Source: Streptomyces sp. NBC_00259 (GTDB lineage Bacteria; Actinomycetota; Actinomycetes; Streptomycetales; Streptomycetaceae). From it: a stretch of DNA of 64,000 bases. The stretch's first letter is position 1. Each line of letters opens with the position of its first letter. Below the pieces are notes generated by a model. That model saw only the letters and a list, made by a program, of their open reading frames with translations, was not told where the DNA came from and ran no database searches. Below are positions 1 to 9,011 of this stretch, one piece after another. The position numbers and the translations under genes were made by a program. The DNA lies in NCBI RefSeq assembly GCF_036181745.1, contig NZ_CP108080.1, positions 5,211,501 through 5,275,500 of the forward strand, written 5' to 3'.

Positions 1-28
1 GGGTTGCAGCATCCCTGAGGAGGGTGGC

Positions 29-1312
29 GTGAAGCGCAAGCTCATCGCGGCGATCGGCGTCGCGGGCATGATGGTCGGCATTGTCGCGTGCGGTTCCGAG
101 AGCGACAAGGGCGGGGACAAGGCGGGGGCGGACGTCAAGGAGCTCACCGTCTGGCTGACGGTCGACGCCCAGAACAACTGGCCCGACCTGGTCAAGGCGG
201 CGGACGCCGCGGTCGTCAAGAAGCACCCCGGCATCAAGATCAAGCACGAGTACTACGGCTGGCCGGACAAGAACGCCAAGCTCGACGCCGTCCTCGCCAC
301 CGACAAGGCCCCCGACGTCGTCGAGATGGGCAACACCGAGATGCTCGGCTACATGGTGAAGGGCGCCTTCGCCGAGGTCGACCCGAAGCAGTTCGAGCAG
401 TCCGACGCCTGGCTGGACGGCCTCAAGGAGTCCGTCACCTACGACGGCAAGACGTACGGCGTCCCGTACTACGCCGGTGGCCGTGTCGGCACCTGGCGCA
501 AGGACATCGCCGCCGAGGTCGGCGTGAAGGCCACTCCGAAGACCTACGCGGAGCTGACCGCCGCCCTGGACAAGATCCAGAAGAAGAAGGGCGCCAAGTT
601 CAGCGCCTGGTACCAGCCTTCGCCCGACTGGTACGCCGCGATGTCCTTCGTCTACGGTGCCGGCGGCTCCATCGCCAAGGAAGAGGGCGGCCAGTGGAAG
701 GCGAACCTCTCCTCCCCCGAGTCCATCAAGGGCCTGAACGAGTACAAGTCGATCCTCGACACGTACATGCACGGTGACAAGACGAAGGACGAGTCCGACC
801 GTCACATCGTCTTCGGCCAGGGCAACGCCGCCACCATCTTCGGCGCGGCCTGGGAGGGCGGCGCCGCCGCAGCTCCTGAGACCGACAAGGTCGGCAAGCT
901 CGCCGACAAGCTCGAGACCTTCGTGATGCCCGGCCCGTCCGGCAAGCCGCTCCCCGTCTTCCTCGGCGGTTCGGACCTCGCCATCCCGGTCAAGTCCAAG
1001 GCGCAGGGCGCCGCGGCCGAGTGGATCAACGCCTTCACCGGCGCCCAGGGCCAGAAGGGTCTGCTCGCCAAGGGCAACCTGCCCAACAACAAGACGGACC
1101 TCGCGACGCTGAAGAACGACCCGAAGACGGTCGTCCCGGCCACCGCCGCGGAGTCCAACTGGTTCGTCCCGATGGCACCGGGCTGGGGTCAGGTCGAGAA
1201 GGCCCAGACCCTGAAGACCATGCTCCAGGAGATCGGCACCGGCAAGAAGTCGGTCGAGGAGGCCGCCAAGGCGGCCGACGAGGCGATCGACAAGGTCATC
1301 AACACCAAGTGA
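29..1312 (+). CDS. dasA: Sugar ABC transporter substrate-binding lipoprotein (DasA-like)
   Basis: This 427-aa extracellular solute-binding protein captures an aminosugar, probably N,N'-diacetylchitobiose, for import. The N-terminus has a charged MKRK, a hydrophobic segment and a lipobox ending IVAC near residue 21, so it should be lipid-anchored outside the membrane. The GTG start follows a GAGGAGGG ribosome site 5 bases upstream. Two permease genes, a GH3 hexosaminidase and nagB follow, which matches the Streptomyces das cluster. No ATPase is encoded here; in the das system the shared MsiK ATPase works in trans. Only 28 bp of upstream sequence is visible, so the expected DasR operator and dasR lie outside the window. 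The family is certain; the substrate rests on synteny. Confidence 0.88.
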   Translation: MKRKLIAAIGVAGMMVGIVACGSESDKGGDKAGADVKELTVWLTVDAQNNWPDLVKAADAAVVKKHPGIKIKHEYYGWPDKNAKLDAVLATDKAPDVVEMGNTEMLGYMVKGAFAEVDPKQFEQSDAWLDGLKESVTYDGKTYGVPYYAGGRVGTWRKDIAAEVGVKATPKTYAELTAALDKIQKKKGAKFSAWYQPSPDWYAAMSFVYGAGGSIAKEEGGQWKANLSSPESIKGLNEYKSILDTYMHGDKTKDESDRHIVFGQGNAATIFGAAWEGGAAAAPETDKVGKLADKLETFVMPGPSGKPLPVFLGGSDLAIPVKSKAQGAAAEWINAFTGAQGQKGLLAKGNLPNNKTDLATLKNDPKTVVPATAAESNWFVPMAPGWGQVEKAQTLKTMLQEIGTGKKSVEEAAKAADEAIDKVINTK

Positions 1313-1384
1313 CCTTCCGCAGGGCCTCGTCGGTCACCGACGGGGCCCTGCTCCGTACGAGGAGAGGGACCCTGGGAGCACCCG

Positions 1385-2386
1385 ATGAGTGCCGCAGAGA
1401 CAACCACTGCCAAGGTGCCGCCGATGCGGCCGTCGAAAGCCCCCGGCGCCGGGGCCGGGACCGGGGGAGCCGGTAACCGGGGCAAGCAGCGACGCACGGG
1501 CGGGGCCGCGCTGCCGTGGGGCCTGCTCGCGCCCTGTCTGCTGATCCTGCTGCTGGTCCTCGGCTATCCGCTGGTCCGGCTGGTCACCCTCTCCTTCCAG
1601 AAGTTCGGACAGCCGCAGCTGTGGGGCTTCCAGGAGGCCGAGTCGGTCGGCTTCGCGAACTTCACCAAGATCCTCGGTGACGCCGAGTTCTGGGCCGTCG
1701 TCGTGCGTACGGTGGTCTTCGCCGTCGGCTCGGTCGTCCTCACCATGGTCCTCGGCATGCTGATAGCCCTGCTGCTGCAGCGTGTCTCCGGCTGGGTGAA
1801 GACCCTGATCAACATCGCGCTCGTGGCGAGCTGGGGCATGCCGATCATCGTCGCCACCGCCATCTTCAAGTGGCTCTTCGACACCGACTACGGCGTGCTC
1901 AACTGGCTGCTCAGCCGACTGCCCGGGGTCGACATGATCGGGCACAACTGGTTCGCCAGCGGCCCGCAGGGTCTCGCCGTCATCATGCTGCTGGTCGTCT
2001 GGGGGGCCGTGCCCTTCGTCGTCATCAGCCTCAGCGCCGGACTCACCCAGGTGCCGAAGGAGCTCGAAGAGGCCGCCCGTCTCGACGGCGCCGGCTCGTG
2101 GGGCGTCTTCCGCTACGTCACGCTGCCGGTCCTCAAGCCCCTCCTCGTGATGCTCACGACGCTCTCGGTCATCTGGGACATGGGCGTCTTCCCGCAGGTC
2201 TTCGTGATGCGCAACGGCCACCCGGAGGCCGAGTTCCAGCTGCTGACGACGTACTCGTACGACAAGGCGTTCGTGGTCAACGACTACGGCGGCGGCTCGG
2301 CGATCGCCCTGGTGACGGTCGTCCTGCTGCTCGGGGTGGTCGCCGTCTACATGCGCCAGATGCTCAGGATCGGAGAAGTCGAGTGA
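1385..2386 (+). CDS. dasB: Sugar ABC transporter permease (DasB-like)
   Basis: This 333-aa inner-membrane permease is of the MalF/UgpA type. After a Pro/Gly/Ala-rich cytoplasmic N-terminus of about 45 residues come six predicted membrane helices. The EAA loop that docks the ATPase is visible as PKELEEAARLDGAGSWGVF in the second half. The ATG is preceded by GGGAG 6 bases upstream. The stop overlaps the next permease start (GTGA), so the two subunits are translationally coupled. It belongs to the dasABC operon for chitin-derived disaccharide uptake. Confidence 0.88.
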   Translation: MSAAETTTAKVPPMRPSKAPGAGAGTGGAGNRGKQRRTGGAALPWGLLAPCLLILLLVLGYPLVRLVTLSFQKFGQPQLWGFQEAESVGFANFTKILGDAEFWAVVVRTVVFAVGSVVLTMVLGMLIALLLQRVSGWVKTLINIALVASWGMPIIVATAIFKWLFDTDYGVLNWLLSRLPGVDMIGHNWFASGPQGLAVIMLLVVWGAVPFVVISLSAGLTQVPKELEEAARLDGAGSWGVFRYVTLPVLKPLLVMLTTLSVIWDMGVFPQVFVMRNGHPEAEFQLLTTYSYDKAFVVNDYGGGSAIALVTVVLLLGVVAVYMRQMLRIGEVE

Positions 2387-3216
2387 GCGCCGCGACAGCA
2401 CAGAGGAACAGGCTCGGCTGGAACCTGCTCGGCCTGCTGGTCTTCGTCACGGCCGGCTTCCCGGTCTACTGGATGCTCAACACGGCCTTCAAGCCCGCCA
2501 AGGACGCGATCGACCCGAACCCGCACTTCTTCCCCCGGACGTTCACACTGGAGAACTTCTCGCGGGCCTTCGACATCGCCGACTTCTGGGGGCCGGTCGG
2601 GCGGAGCCTCGTCGTCTCGCTCGTCGTGGTGCTGATCGGCATCGTGGTCGGCATGCTGGCCGCGCTCGCCATCTCGCGCTTCGCCTTCCGCGGCCGCAAG
2701 ATCGTGATCGTGGGCATCCTGGCCGTCCAGATGGTGCCGCTGGTCGCCATGATCATCCCGGTCTTCCTGCTGCTCAACGACCTCGGTCAGTACGACAGGC
2801 TCACCGGCCTGATCATCACGTACCTCACCTTCATCCTCCCCTTCACGGTGTGGACGCTGCGCGGATTCATCGTCAACATCCCCAAGGAGCTGGAGGAGGC
2901 GGCGATGGTCGACGGCTGCACACGCACCGGCGCCTTCGTGCGGGTGGTCTTCCCGCTGCTCGCCCCGGGCATGGTGGCCACGTCGGTGTACGGCTTCATC
3001 CAGGCGTGGAACGAGTACCTGTACGCGCTGATGCTGATGAGCCAGCAGAACCAGACCGCCACCGTCTGGCTCGGCAACTTCACCACCAAGCACGGCACCG
3101 AATACGCGCCGATGATGGCCGGCGCCACGATGATGGCCGTTCCCATCGTGATCCTCTTCCTCCTCGTCCAGCGCAAGATGGCCGCGGGTCTGACGGCCGG
3201 CGCAGTGAAGGGATGA
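2383..3216 (+). CDS. dasC: Sugar ABC transporter permease (DasC-like)
   Basis: This 277-aa permease is of the MalG type and pairs with the preceding one. Six hydrophobic helices and an EAA loop (IPKELEEAAMVDGCTRTGAF) are visible. The GTG start overlaps the upstream TGA stop by GTGA and sits 5 bases after GGAGAAG. Its own stop overlaps an ATG of the following hexosaminidase frame, so the transporter and the intracellular hydrolase are coupled. Length and helix number are normal for the family. Confidence 0.88.
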   Translation: MSAATAQRNRLGWNLLGLLVFVTAGFPVYWMLNTAFKPAKDAIDPNPHFFPRTFTLENFSRAFDIADFWGPVGRSLVVSLVVVLIGIVVGMLAALAISRFAFRGRKIVIVGILAVQMVPLVAMIIPVFLLLNDLGQYDRLTGLIITYLTFILPFTVWTLRGFIVNIPKELEEAAMVDGCTRTGAFVRVVFPLLAPGMVATSVYGFIQAWNEYLYALMLMSQQNQTATVWLGNFTTKHGTEYAPMMAGATMMAVPIVILFLLVQRKMAAGLTAGAVKG

Positions 3217-3224
3217 CGCCTTTC

Positions 3225-4736
3225 ATGACAACGCTCGTGGACCGTACCGACACGCTCACGCGTGATGCCCTCGCCGTCCTTCAACCCGGCTTCGTCGGCA
3301 CCACCGCGCCCGACTGGCTGCTGCGCCGGATCGGGGAAGGGCTGTCCTCCGTCGGACTCTTCGGCCGCAACATCGCCTCGCCCGGCCAGCTGGCCGCGCT
3401 CACGGCGCAGTTGCGGGCCGAGCGGGGCGACGTACTCGTCGCCATCGACGAGGAGGGCGGCGACGTCACCCGGCTGGAGGTCCGCACCGGGTCCTCCTTC
3501 CCCGGCAACCACGCCCTGGGAGTGGTGGACGACGTCGAGCTGACCCGCGCGGTGGCGGCCGAACTCGGCCGCCGGCTGGCGGAGTGCGGAGTCGACCTCA
3601 ACTGGGCTCCGTCCGCGGACGTCAACTCGAATCCGGACAATCCAGTCATTGGGGTACGTTCCTTCGGGTCCGACCCTCGGCTCGTCGCCCGGCACACCGC
3701 CGCGTACGTCGAAGGACTCCAGTCCGCCGGGGTCGCTGCATGTACCAAGCATTTCCCGGGACATGGCGACACCGCGGTCGACTCACACCACTCCATGCCC
3801 CGGATCGATGTGGAGTTGGCCACTTTGCACGCCCGTGAGCTGCAGCCTTTCCGCGCGGCCATCGCAGCGGGTTCCAAGTCGGTCATGAGCGCGCATATCC
3901 TGCTACCCGCGCTCGACCCGGACCGCCCGGCAACCCTCAGCCCGCAGATCCTCACCGGTCTGCTGCGCCGGGAACTGGGCTACGACGGACTGATCGTCAC
4001 CGACGGCATGGAGATGCAGGCCATCTCCTCGACGTACGGGATCGAGCGCGGCAGTGTCCTCGCGATCGCCGCCGGTGCCGACGCGATCTGTGTCGGCGGC
4101 GGCCTGGCCGACGAGGACACCGTGCTGCGGCTGCGCGACGCGCTGGTCACCGCGGTACGCCAGGGCGAGCTGCCCGAGGAGCGACTGGCCGACGCGGCCG
4201 CGCGCGTGCGCGCGCTCGCGGACTGGACCAGGGGGTCCAGGGGGGCGGCATCGGAGCCGGGCGCGGCTTCACAGGAGGGGACCGCGCCCGGCACCGACAT
4301 CGGACTGACGGCCGCGCGCCGGGCGGTGCGCGTGACGGCGGGGGAGCGGCCCTACGAGCCGCTGACCTCCGCTCCGTACGTCGCCGCGTTCACGCCCGTG
4401 GCCAACATCGCCGTCGGTGACGAGACCCCGTGGGGCGTCGCGGCCGAACTGGCCCGGCTGCTGCCGGGCACCGAGACCGGTACGTACGCGGACGCCGCGG
4501 TCGACGACGTCCTCCTGGCGGCCGGTGACCGCCGCATCGTGGCCGTCGTCCGTGACGCCCACCGCCACACCTGGATGTCCCAGTCCCTGGACGCCCTGCT
4601 GGCGGCCCGGCCGGACACGATCGTCGTGGAGATGGGCCTCAACCAGGCCCCGCCGCGCGGCGCCCTGCACGTGGCGACGTTCGGCGCGGCGAGGGTCTGC
4701 GGCCTGGCCGCGGCGGAGGCGATCACTCGCGCGTAG
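3225..4736 (+). CDS. dasD: Glycoside hydrolase family 3 beta-N-acetylhexosaminidase (DasD-like)
   Basis: This protein of about 503 aa has a NagZ-type GH3 catalytic domain. The signature KHFPGHGDT followed by DSHH (residues about 175-189) holds the His that serves in acid/base catalysis in NagZ. TDGMEM near residue 260 carries the predicted nucleophile Asp. No signal peptide is seen, so it probably cleaves imported chitobiose to GlcNAc in the cytoplasm, fitting the upstream transporter. The start is ambiguous: an ATG at 3213 overlaps the permease stop but has almost no room after AAGGG, while the ATG at 3225 has AAGGGA about 11 bases upstream and is preferred. A strong hairpin follows. Confidence 0.83.
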   Translation: MTTLVDRTDTLTRDALAVLQPGFVGTTAPDWLLRRIGEGLSSVGLFGRNIASPGQLAALTAQLRAERGDVLVAIDEEGGDVTRLEVRTGSSFPGNHALGVVDDVELTRAVAAELGRRLAECGVDLNWAPSADVNSNPDNPVIGVRSFGSDPRLVARHTAAYVEGLQSAGVAACTKHFPGHGDTAVDSHHSMPRIDVELATLHARELQPFRAAIAAGSKSVMSAHILLPALDPDRPATLSPQILTGLLRRELGYDGLIVTDGMEMQAISSTYGIERGSVLAIAAGADAICVGGGLADEDTVLRLRDALVTAVRQGELPEERLADAAARVRALADWTRGSRGAASEPGAASQEGTAPGTDIGLTAARRAVRVTAGERPYEPLTSAPYVAAFTPVANIAVGDETPWGVAAELARLLPGTETGTYADAAVDDVLLAAGDRRIVAVVRDAHRHTWMSQSLDALLAARPDTIVVEMGLNQAPPRGALHVATFGAARVCGLAAAEAITRA

Positions 4737-4760
4737 CGCCTCCGGCACACCCCACGGACC

Positions 4761-4800
4761 GAGGCCCGGGCCGCCCCAAGCGGGGGGCGCCCCGGGCCTC
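4761..4800 (+). terminator. Hairpin terminator after the das operon
   Basis: A 10-bp perfect stem (GAGGCCCGGG with CCCGGGCCTC) encloses a second small GC hairpin. It lies 24 bases after the hexosaminidase stop. There is no U-tract, as is common for Streptomyces. Confidence 0.65.
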
Positions 4801-4968
4801 ACCCACACCCGAGGAACACCCGGGCACGCGGTGTGCATGCGTGCTGCCGGGGGCCGGCGGGCCCGAGAGCCGACGGCGCCGGGCCGTCGTCGTGCTGGAT
4901 CGCCAGGGGGTTCTCCGAGCCTGCGTGGAGCCGAAGGACGGCCCGTCGACGGGGTCCCCCGGACAGCG

Positions 4969-5009
4969 ACGGTGCCGGGCCACCCCTCGTGGGGGCGGCC
5001 CGGCACCGT
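4969..5009 (-). terminator. Hairpin terminator after nagB
   Basis: A 13-bp perfect stem, ACGGTGCCGGGCC at 4969-4981 paired with 4997-5009, has a 15-base loop. It begins about 20 bases downstream of the nagB stop. With the hairpin at 4761 it separates the converging das and nagB transcripts. I see no gene in 4737-5029. Confidence 0.7.
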
Positions 5010-5029
5010 CTCGTGCTTGCGGGGTGGGT

Positions 5030-5815
5030 CTAGAGGCCCTGCCACCCCGGCTTGTTCGCGTAGGTGTGGCGGAAGTAGTCCGCCAGCTTCAGCTTCGACG
5101 CCGCGGCCTCGTCCACCACCACCGTCGCGTGCGGGTGCAGTTGCAGCGCCGACGCGGGGCACACCGCGGCGACGGGTCCCTCCACGGTCGCCGCGACCGC
5201 CTCCGCCTTGCCCTCGCCCGTCGCCAGCAGCACCAGGTGCCGCGCCTCCAGGATCGTCCCGATCCCCTGTGTGATCACGTGATGCGGCACCTGCTCGATG
5301 TCGCCCCCGAAGAACCGCGCGTTGTCCACCCGGGTCTGCTGCGTCAGCGTCTTGATCCGGGTGCGGGAGGCGAGCGACGAGCACGGCTCGTTGAACCCGA
5401 TGTGCCCGTCCGTGCCGATCCCGAGCAGTTGCAGGTCCACCCCGCCCGCCGCCGCCAGCGCCGCGTCGTACGCCTCGCAGGCGCCCTGTACGTCCTCGGC
5501 CGACCCGTCGGGGCCCATGAACGCGTCCGCGTCCAGCCCGAGCGGTTCGACGACCTCGCGCAGCACGACGGAGCGGTAGGACTCGGGGTGCCCGGCGGGC
5601 AGGCCCACGTACTCGTCCAGCTGCGCGATCCGCGCCCGGGAGGCGTCCACCCGCCCCGCGAGGACCTTCGCCGTCAGTGCCTCGTAGATGGGCAGCGGCG
5701 TCGATCCCGTGGCCACCCCGAGCAGCGCGTCGGGCTTGCGGCGGAGCAGCTCCGCGATGCCCTGCGCGATGAGCTCCCCGCCTGCGTTGGCGTCCTGGAC
5801 GATGACAACTTCCAC
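5030..5815 (-). CDS. nagB: Glucosamine-6-phosphate deaminase NagB
   Basis: NagB converts glucosamine-6-phosphate to fructose-6-phosphate plus ammonia, feeding aminosugar carbon into glycolysis. Motifs seen include GVATGSTPLPIYEAL near the N-terminus, LDEYVGL, and IGTDGHIGFNEP. The GTG start gives 261 aa beginning VEVVIV, the usual family length. An in-frame ATG at 5845 would add ten residues unlike the family and would overlap the DasR operator, so it is less likely. The gene converges on the das operon and diverges from the SIS-domain gene. Confidence 0.87.
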   Translation of the reverse strand: MEVVIVQDANAGGELIAQGIAELLRRKPDALLGVATGSTPLPIYEALTAKVLAGRVDASRARIAQLDEYVGLPAGHPESYRSVVLREVVEPLGLDADAFMGPDGSAEDVQGACEAYDAALAAAGGVDLQLLGIGTDGHIGFNEPCSSLASRTRIKTLTQQTRVDNARFFGGDIEQVPHHVITQGIGTILEARHLVLLATGEGKAEAVAATVEGPVAAVCPASALQLHPHATVVVDEAAASKLKLADYFRHTYANKPGWQGL

Positions 5816-5844
5816 GCTGGGCCCGCCGATCGATTGAAAGGTCA

Positions 5845-5860
5845 TGTGGTATAGACCAAT
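5845..5860. promoter_or_regulatory. DasR operator (dre-like) between nagB and the SIS gene
   Basis: TGTGGTATAGACCAAT matches the dre palindrome AGTGGTCTAGACCACT, recalled from the literature, at 13 of 16 positions. It lies 30 bases upstream of the preferred nagB start and about 107 bases upstream of the divergent isomerase. It is well placed for the GntR-family repressor DasR to control nagB and possibly both genes. DasR binding responds to glucosamine-6-phosphate, NagB's substrate. Confidence 0.72.
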
Positions 5861-5966
5861 CTAGCAGAAGGGGGTGGCGCCCCGGTGAATCCCGGCTGGC
5901 GGGGGTGTGGTCCCCCGTGGTCGACTGAGCCGGACGGCGCCCGGACCGTATGGGAGGCAACGAGCC

Positions 5967-7046
5967 ATGGCCGCCACGACGCCCACCGGGCCCGGCGAGC
6001 ACAGCGAGCACGCGGGCAGGATCATGTCCGCCGAGATGGCCGAGCAGCCCGCCGTGCTGCGCCGGATCCTCGACCAGGGGGCGCCGAGGATCCGCGAGGT
6101 CGCGGCCGCGATCGCCGCGAGGAAGCCCCGCTTCGTCCTGCTGACCGCCCGCGGGACGTCCGACAACGCCGCGCTCTACGCGAAGTACCTGCTGGAGATC
6201 CGGCTCGGGCTGCCGTGCGGGCTCGCCTCGATGTCCACGACGACGGCGTACGGGGCGAAGCCCGATCTCACCGACGTGCTGGTGATCACGGTCAGCCAGT
6301 CGGGCGGCTCGCCGGACCTGGTGGCCTCCACCAAGGCCGCGCGGGAGGCCGGCGCGGTGACCCTCGCCGTGACGAACAACCCGGACTCCCCGCTGGCCGC
6401 GGTCTCCGAGTTCCATATCGACATCCTGGCGGGCCCGGAGAGGGCCCTTCCGGCGACCAAGACGTACACGGCGTCACTGCTGTCGCTCTATCTCTTCGTC
6501 GAGGGGCTGCGCGGTGGCGACGGCGCCGCGGCGCACGTCCTGCCGGGGCTCGCGGAGGAGATCCTGGCCCGCCGGGCCGAGGTGAGGCAGCTGGCCGCCC
6601 GCTACCGCTTCGCCGAGCGCATGGTCATCACGTCCCGGGGCTACGGCTACCCGACGGCCAAGGAAGCGGCCCTCAAGCTGATGGAGACGAGCTACATCCC
6701 GGCTCTGTCCTACTCGGGCGCGGACCTGCTGCACGGCCCGCTGGCCATGGTCGACAACATCTCCCCGGTGATCGCCGTGGTGCCGGAGGGTCATGGGGGC
6801 GAGGCCCTCCAGCCCGTCCTGGATCGTCTGCGCGGCCGCGGTGCCGATCTCTTCGTGGTCGGGCCGAAGCCCCAGGTCGAAGCGGCGTCCGCGGGTTTCG
6901 TGCTGCCCACGGAAGGGGTGGCGGAGGAGGTCCAGCCGGTCCTGGAGATCCTCCCGCTCCAGCTCCTCGCGTACGAGGTGACCATCGCCCGCGGTCAGGA
7001 CCCGGACGCGCCCCGCGCCCTCGCCAAGGTCACCGAGACCCACTGA
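5967..7046 (+). CDS. SIS-domain aminosugar isomerase/deaminase
   Basis: This 359-aa protein has two SIS (sugar isomerase) domains like the C-terminal half of GlmS but no glutaminase domain. Visible motifs are LTARGTSDNAALYAKY (N-terminal SIS), ITVSQSGGSPDLV, and ITSRGYGYPTAKEAALKLMET (second SIS). It resembles AgaS/FrlB/NagB-II type enzymes acting on glucosamine- or other aminosugar-6-phosphates. The ATG has GGAGG 9 bases upstream. It diverges from nagB across a dre-like site, which suggests DasR control and a role in aminosugar catabolism. The exact reaction cannot be decided from sequence alone. Confidence 0.8.
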   Translation: MAATTPTGPGEHSEHAGRIMSAEMAEQPAVLRRILDQGAPRIREVAAAIAARKPRFVLLTARGTSDNAALYAKYLLEIRLGLPCGLASMSTTTAYGAKPDLTDVLVITVSQSGGSPDLVASTKAAREAGAVTLAVTNNPDSPLAAVSEFHIDILAGPERALPATKTYTASLLSLYLFVEGLRGGDGAAAHVLPGLAEEILARRAEVRQLAARYRFAERMVITSRGYGYPTAKEAALKLMETSYIPALSYSGADLLHGPLAMVDNISPVIAVVPEGHGGEALQPVLDRLRGRGADLFVVGPKPQVEAASAGFVLPTEGVAEEVQPVLEILPLQLLAYEVTIARGQDPDAPRALAKVTETH

Positions 7047-7233
7047 GCGCGCGCCGGTCTCGTCCGCAGCGGCGAACCGGTCCCGGAAACACCCGCGGGC
7101 CGCGGCGCCGGGACGGGACCCTCAGCCCGTCCGGCACCGCAGCCCGGAGTTGCGCGGCCGGTGGGTGTGCGGTTCCCGCTCGGCCGTGTGGAGGGCTCGG
7201 CGCAGTCAGGGCAGAGAGCGCCGGGTCCTCGGT

Positions 7234-7260
7234 TCCACCTTCCTGTGCGGGGAAGGTGGA
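7234..7260 (+). terminator. Hairpin terminator after the SIS gene
   Basis: A 10-bp perfect stem TCCACCTTCC/GGAAGGTGGA has a 7-base loop. It lies in the 343-bp gap 7047-7389, which otherwise holds a dre-like site and the promoter of the kinase gene. Confidence 0.55.
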
Positions 7261-7277
7261 GGTCTTTACCTGGTCAT

Positions 7278-7293
7278 TGTGGACTAGACCATT
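7278..7293. promoter_or_regulatory. Second dre-like DasR site upstream of the PdtaS-like kinase
   Basis: TGTGGACTAGACCATT matches the dre consensus at 13 of 16 positions, including the central CTAGACCA. It is followed at 7295-7300 by another TGGTCT half-site. It lies about 97 bases upstream of the histidine kinase start, where it could block a promoter. No experimental evidence is known to me. Confidence 0.55.
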
Positions 7294-7389
7294 CTGGTCT
7301 GTCCATCCATCGGCAGGCATGTGTTCCGGGCCCATCCTCCACCACGGAGGGCCGTCCCGTCAGGTTCATAGCGAAGGTACGCTCACAGC

Positions 7390-8865
7390 GTGCCCTCCAT
7401 GAACGACCTCGTACGCCAGCACACCGCTCTGAGTGAGTCCGACCTCGAGTGGCTCCACCTGCTGGTCTCGGAGTGGCAGCTGCTCTCCGACCTCTCCTTC
7501 GCCGACCTCGTCCTCTGGGTCCCCACCCTGGACGGCACGCGCTATGTCTCCGTCGCCCAGATGCGGCCGAACACCGGTCCCACCTCCTATCAGGACGACA
7601 TGGTCGGCCATTTGGTTCCCCGCGGCCGCCGGCCGATGCTCGACGCGGCGCTCGACGAGGGCCGGATCGTGCGCGAGGGCGACCCGGAGTGGCGCGAGGA
7701 GGTGCCGGTACGGGTCGAGTCCATCCCCGTACGCCGCGAGGGCCGCGTCCTCGGGGTCATCGCCAGGAACACCAATCTGCTCACCGTCCGCACCCCGAGC
7801 CGGCTCGAACTGACGTATCTGCAGTCCGCCTCGGACCTCGCCCAGATGATCGCCGCCGGGACGTTCCCCTTCCCCGAGCAGCAGGTCGACATGGACGCCT
7901 CCCCGCGCGCCGGTGACGGCCTGATCCGCCTCGACGCGGACGGCGTCGTCCAGTACGCGTCCCCCAACGCCCTCTCCGCGTACCACCGGCTCGGCCTCGC
8001 CGCCGACCTGGTCGGCCAGCACCTCGGACAGATCACCGCCGAACTCGCCCCGTCCCGCGGTCCGGTCGACGAGGCACTGGTCAAGCTCGCCAGCGGATAC
8101 GCGCCGCGCGAGGCCGAGGTCGAGGGCAACGGGGGCGTCATCCAGCTCCGGGCCATCCCGCTCAAGCCGAAGGGTGCCCGCACCGGTTCCCTCGTGCTCC
8201 TGCGCGACGTCACCGAACTCCGGCGCCGCGAGCGCGAGTTGATCACCAAGGACGCCACCATCCGGGAGATCCACCACCGGGTGAAGAACAACCTCCAGAC
8301 GGTCGCCGCTCTGCTGCGGCTGCAGGCCCGCCGGATGGACTCGGTACGCGGCCGGGAAGCCCTCAACGAGGCCGTCCGCCGGGTCGGGTCCATCGCGATC
8401 GTCCATGAGACGCTGTCCCAGAACCTGGACGAGCGGGTGGAGTTCGACGACATCGCGGACCGGGTCCTCGCCATGGTGGCCGAGATCTCCCCGGGCAAGG
8501 TGGTGTGCCGGCGCAGCGGCCGCTGCGGAATCCTCGATGCGGAGGTCGCCACGCCGCTGTCCATGGTCCTCACCGAGGTCCTGCAGAACGCGCTGGAGCA
8601 CGCGTTCGCACCGGGGGAGCACGGCACGGTCGAGGTCTCGGCGGTACGCGGAGGCCCCCGCTCCGACGAGCGGCTGCTGATCACCGTGCAGGACGACGGC
8701 CGTGGTCTGCCCGAGGGCTTCGATCCGCAGCGGGCCGGGAATCTGGGTCTGCAGATCGTGAGGACCCTGGTCGAGGGCGAGTTGGGCGGCTCCTTCGACA
8801 TGAAGCCGGCCGCCGGGCGCGGTACGCGCGTGGTTCTGGACATCCCGGTATGCAGCCAGAAGTAG
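7390..8865 (+). CDS. pdtaS: PdtaS-like sensor histidine kinase (HisKA_2 type)
   Basis: This 491-aa soluble kinase has an N-terminal GAF domain (about 1-150), a PAS domain (about 165-280), a HisKA_2 dimerisation box EIHHRVKNNLQT with phosphoacceptor His near 295, and a C-terminal HATPase_c domain (DDGRGLPEGF, NLGLQIV). This is the PdtaS architecture; such kinases signal to ANTAR-domain antiterminators rather than DNA-binding regulators. No cognate regulator is adjacent. Start GTG 7390 has GAAGG about 12 bases upstream; ATG 7399 is an alternative. A dre-like site sits in its promoter region and a strong terminator follows. Confidence 0.87.
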   Translation: MPSMNDLVRQHTALSESDLEWLHLLVSEWQLLSDLSFADLVLWVPTLDGTRYVSVAQMRPNTGPTSYQDDMVGHLVPRGRRPMLDAALDEGRIVREGDPEWREEVPVRVESIPVRREGRVLGVIARNTNLLTVRTPSRLELTYLQSASDLAQMIAAGTFPFPEQQVDMDASPRAGDGLIRLDADGVVQYASPNALSAYHRLGLAADLVGQHLGQITAELAPSRGPVDEALVKLASGYAPREAEVEGNGGVIQLRAIPLKPKGARTGSLVLLRDVTELRRRERELITKDATIREIHHRVKNNLQTVAALLRLQARRMDSVRGREALNEAVRRVGSIAIVHETLSQNLDERVEFDDIADRVLAMVAEISPGKVVCRRSGRCGILDAEVATPLSMVLTEVLQNALEHAFAPGEHGTVEVSAVRGGPRSDERLLITVQDDGRGLPEGFDPQRAGNLGLQIVRTLVEGELGGSFDMKPAAGRGTRVVLDIPVCSQK

Positions 8866-8882
8866 CGGGCCCGCACAGCAGT

Positions 8883-8916
8883 GAGCCCCGGACCGTATCA
8901 ACACGGTCCGGGGCTC
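8883..8916 (+). terminator. Hairpin terminator after the kinase
   Basis: A 14-bp perfect stem, GAGCCCCGGACCGT at 8883-8896 paired with 8903-8916, has a 6-base loop. It lies between two converging genes, so it may act in both directions. Confidence 0.75.
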
Positions 8917-9011
8917 GAACGCTTGGGTTACTGCTGCGCGCTGCGGCTCGGGGGCGGTGAGTGCGTACTCTCCGTACGCGCCGCCGGGCTCAGGCTCGTA
9001 ACAGGGGGCCG

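Noticed and set aside
4269..6416. 715-codon minus-strand frame across dasD, nagB and the SIS gene
   Set aside because: It crosses three well-supported genes and a terminator, and has no recognisable domain.
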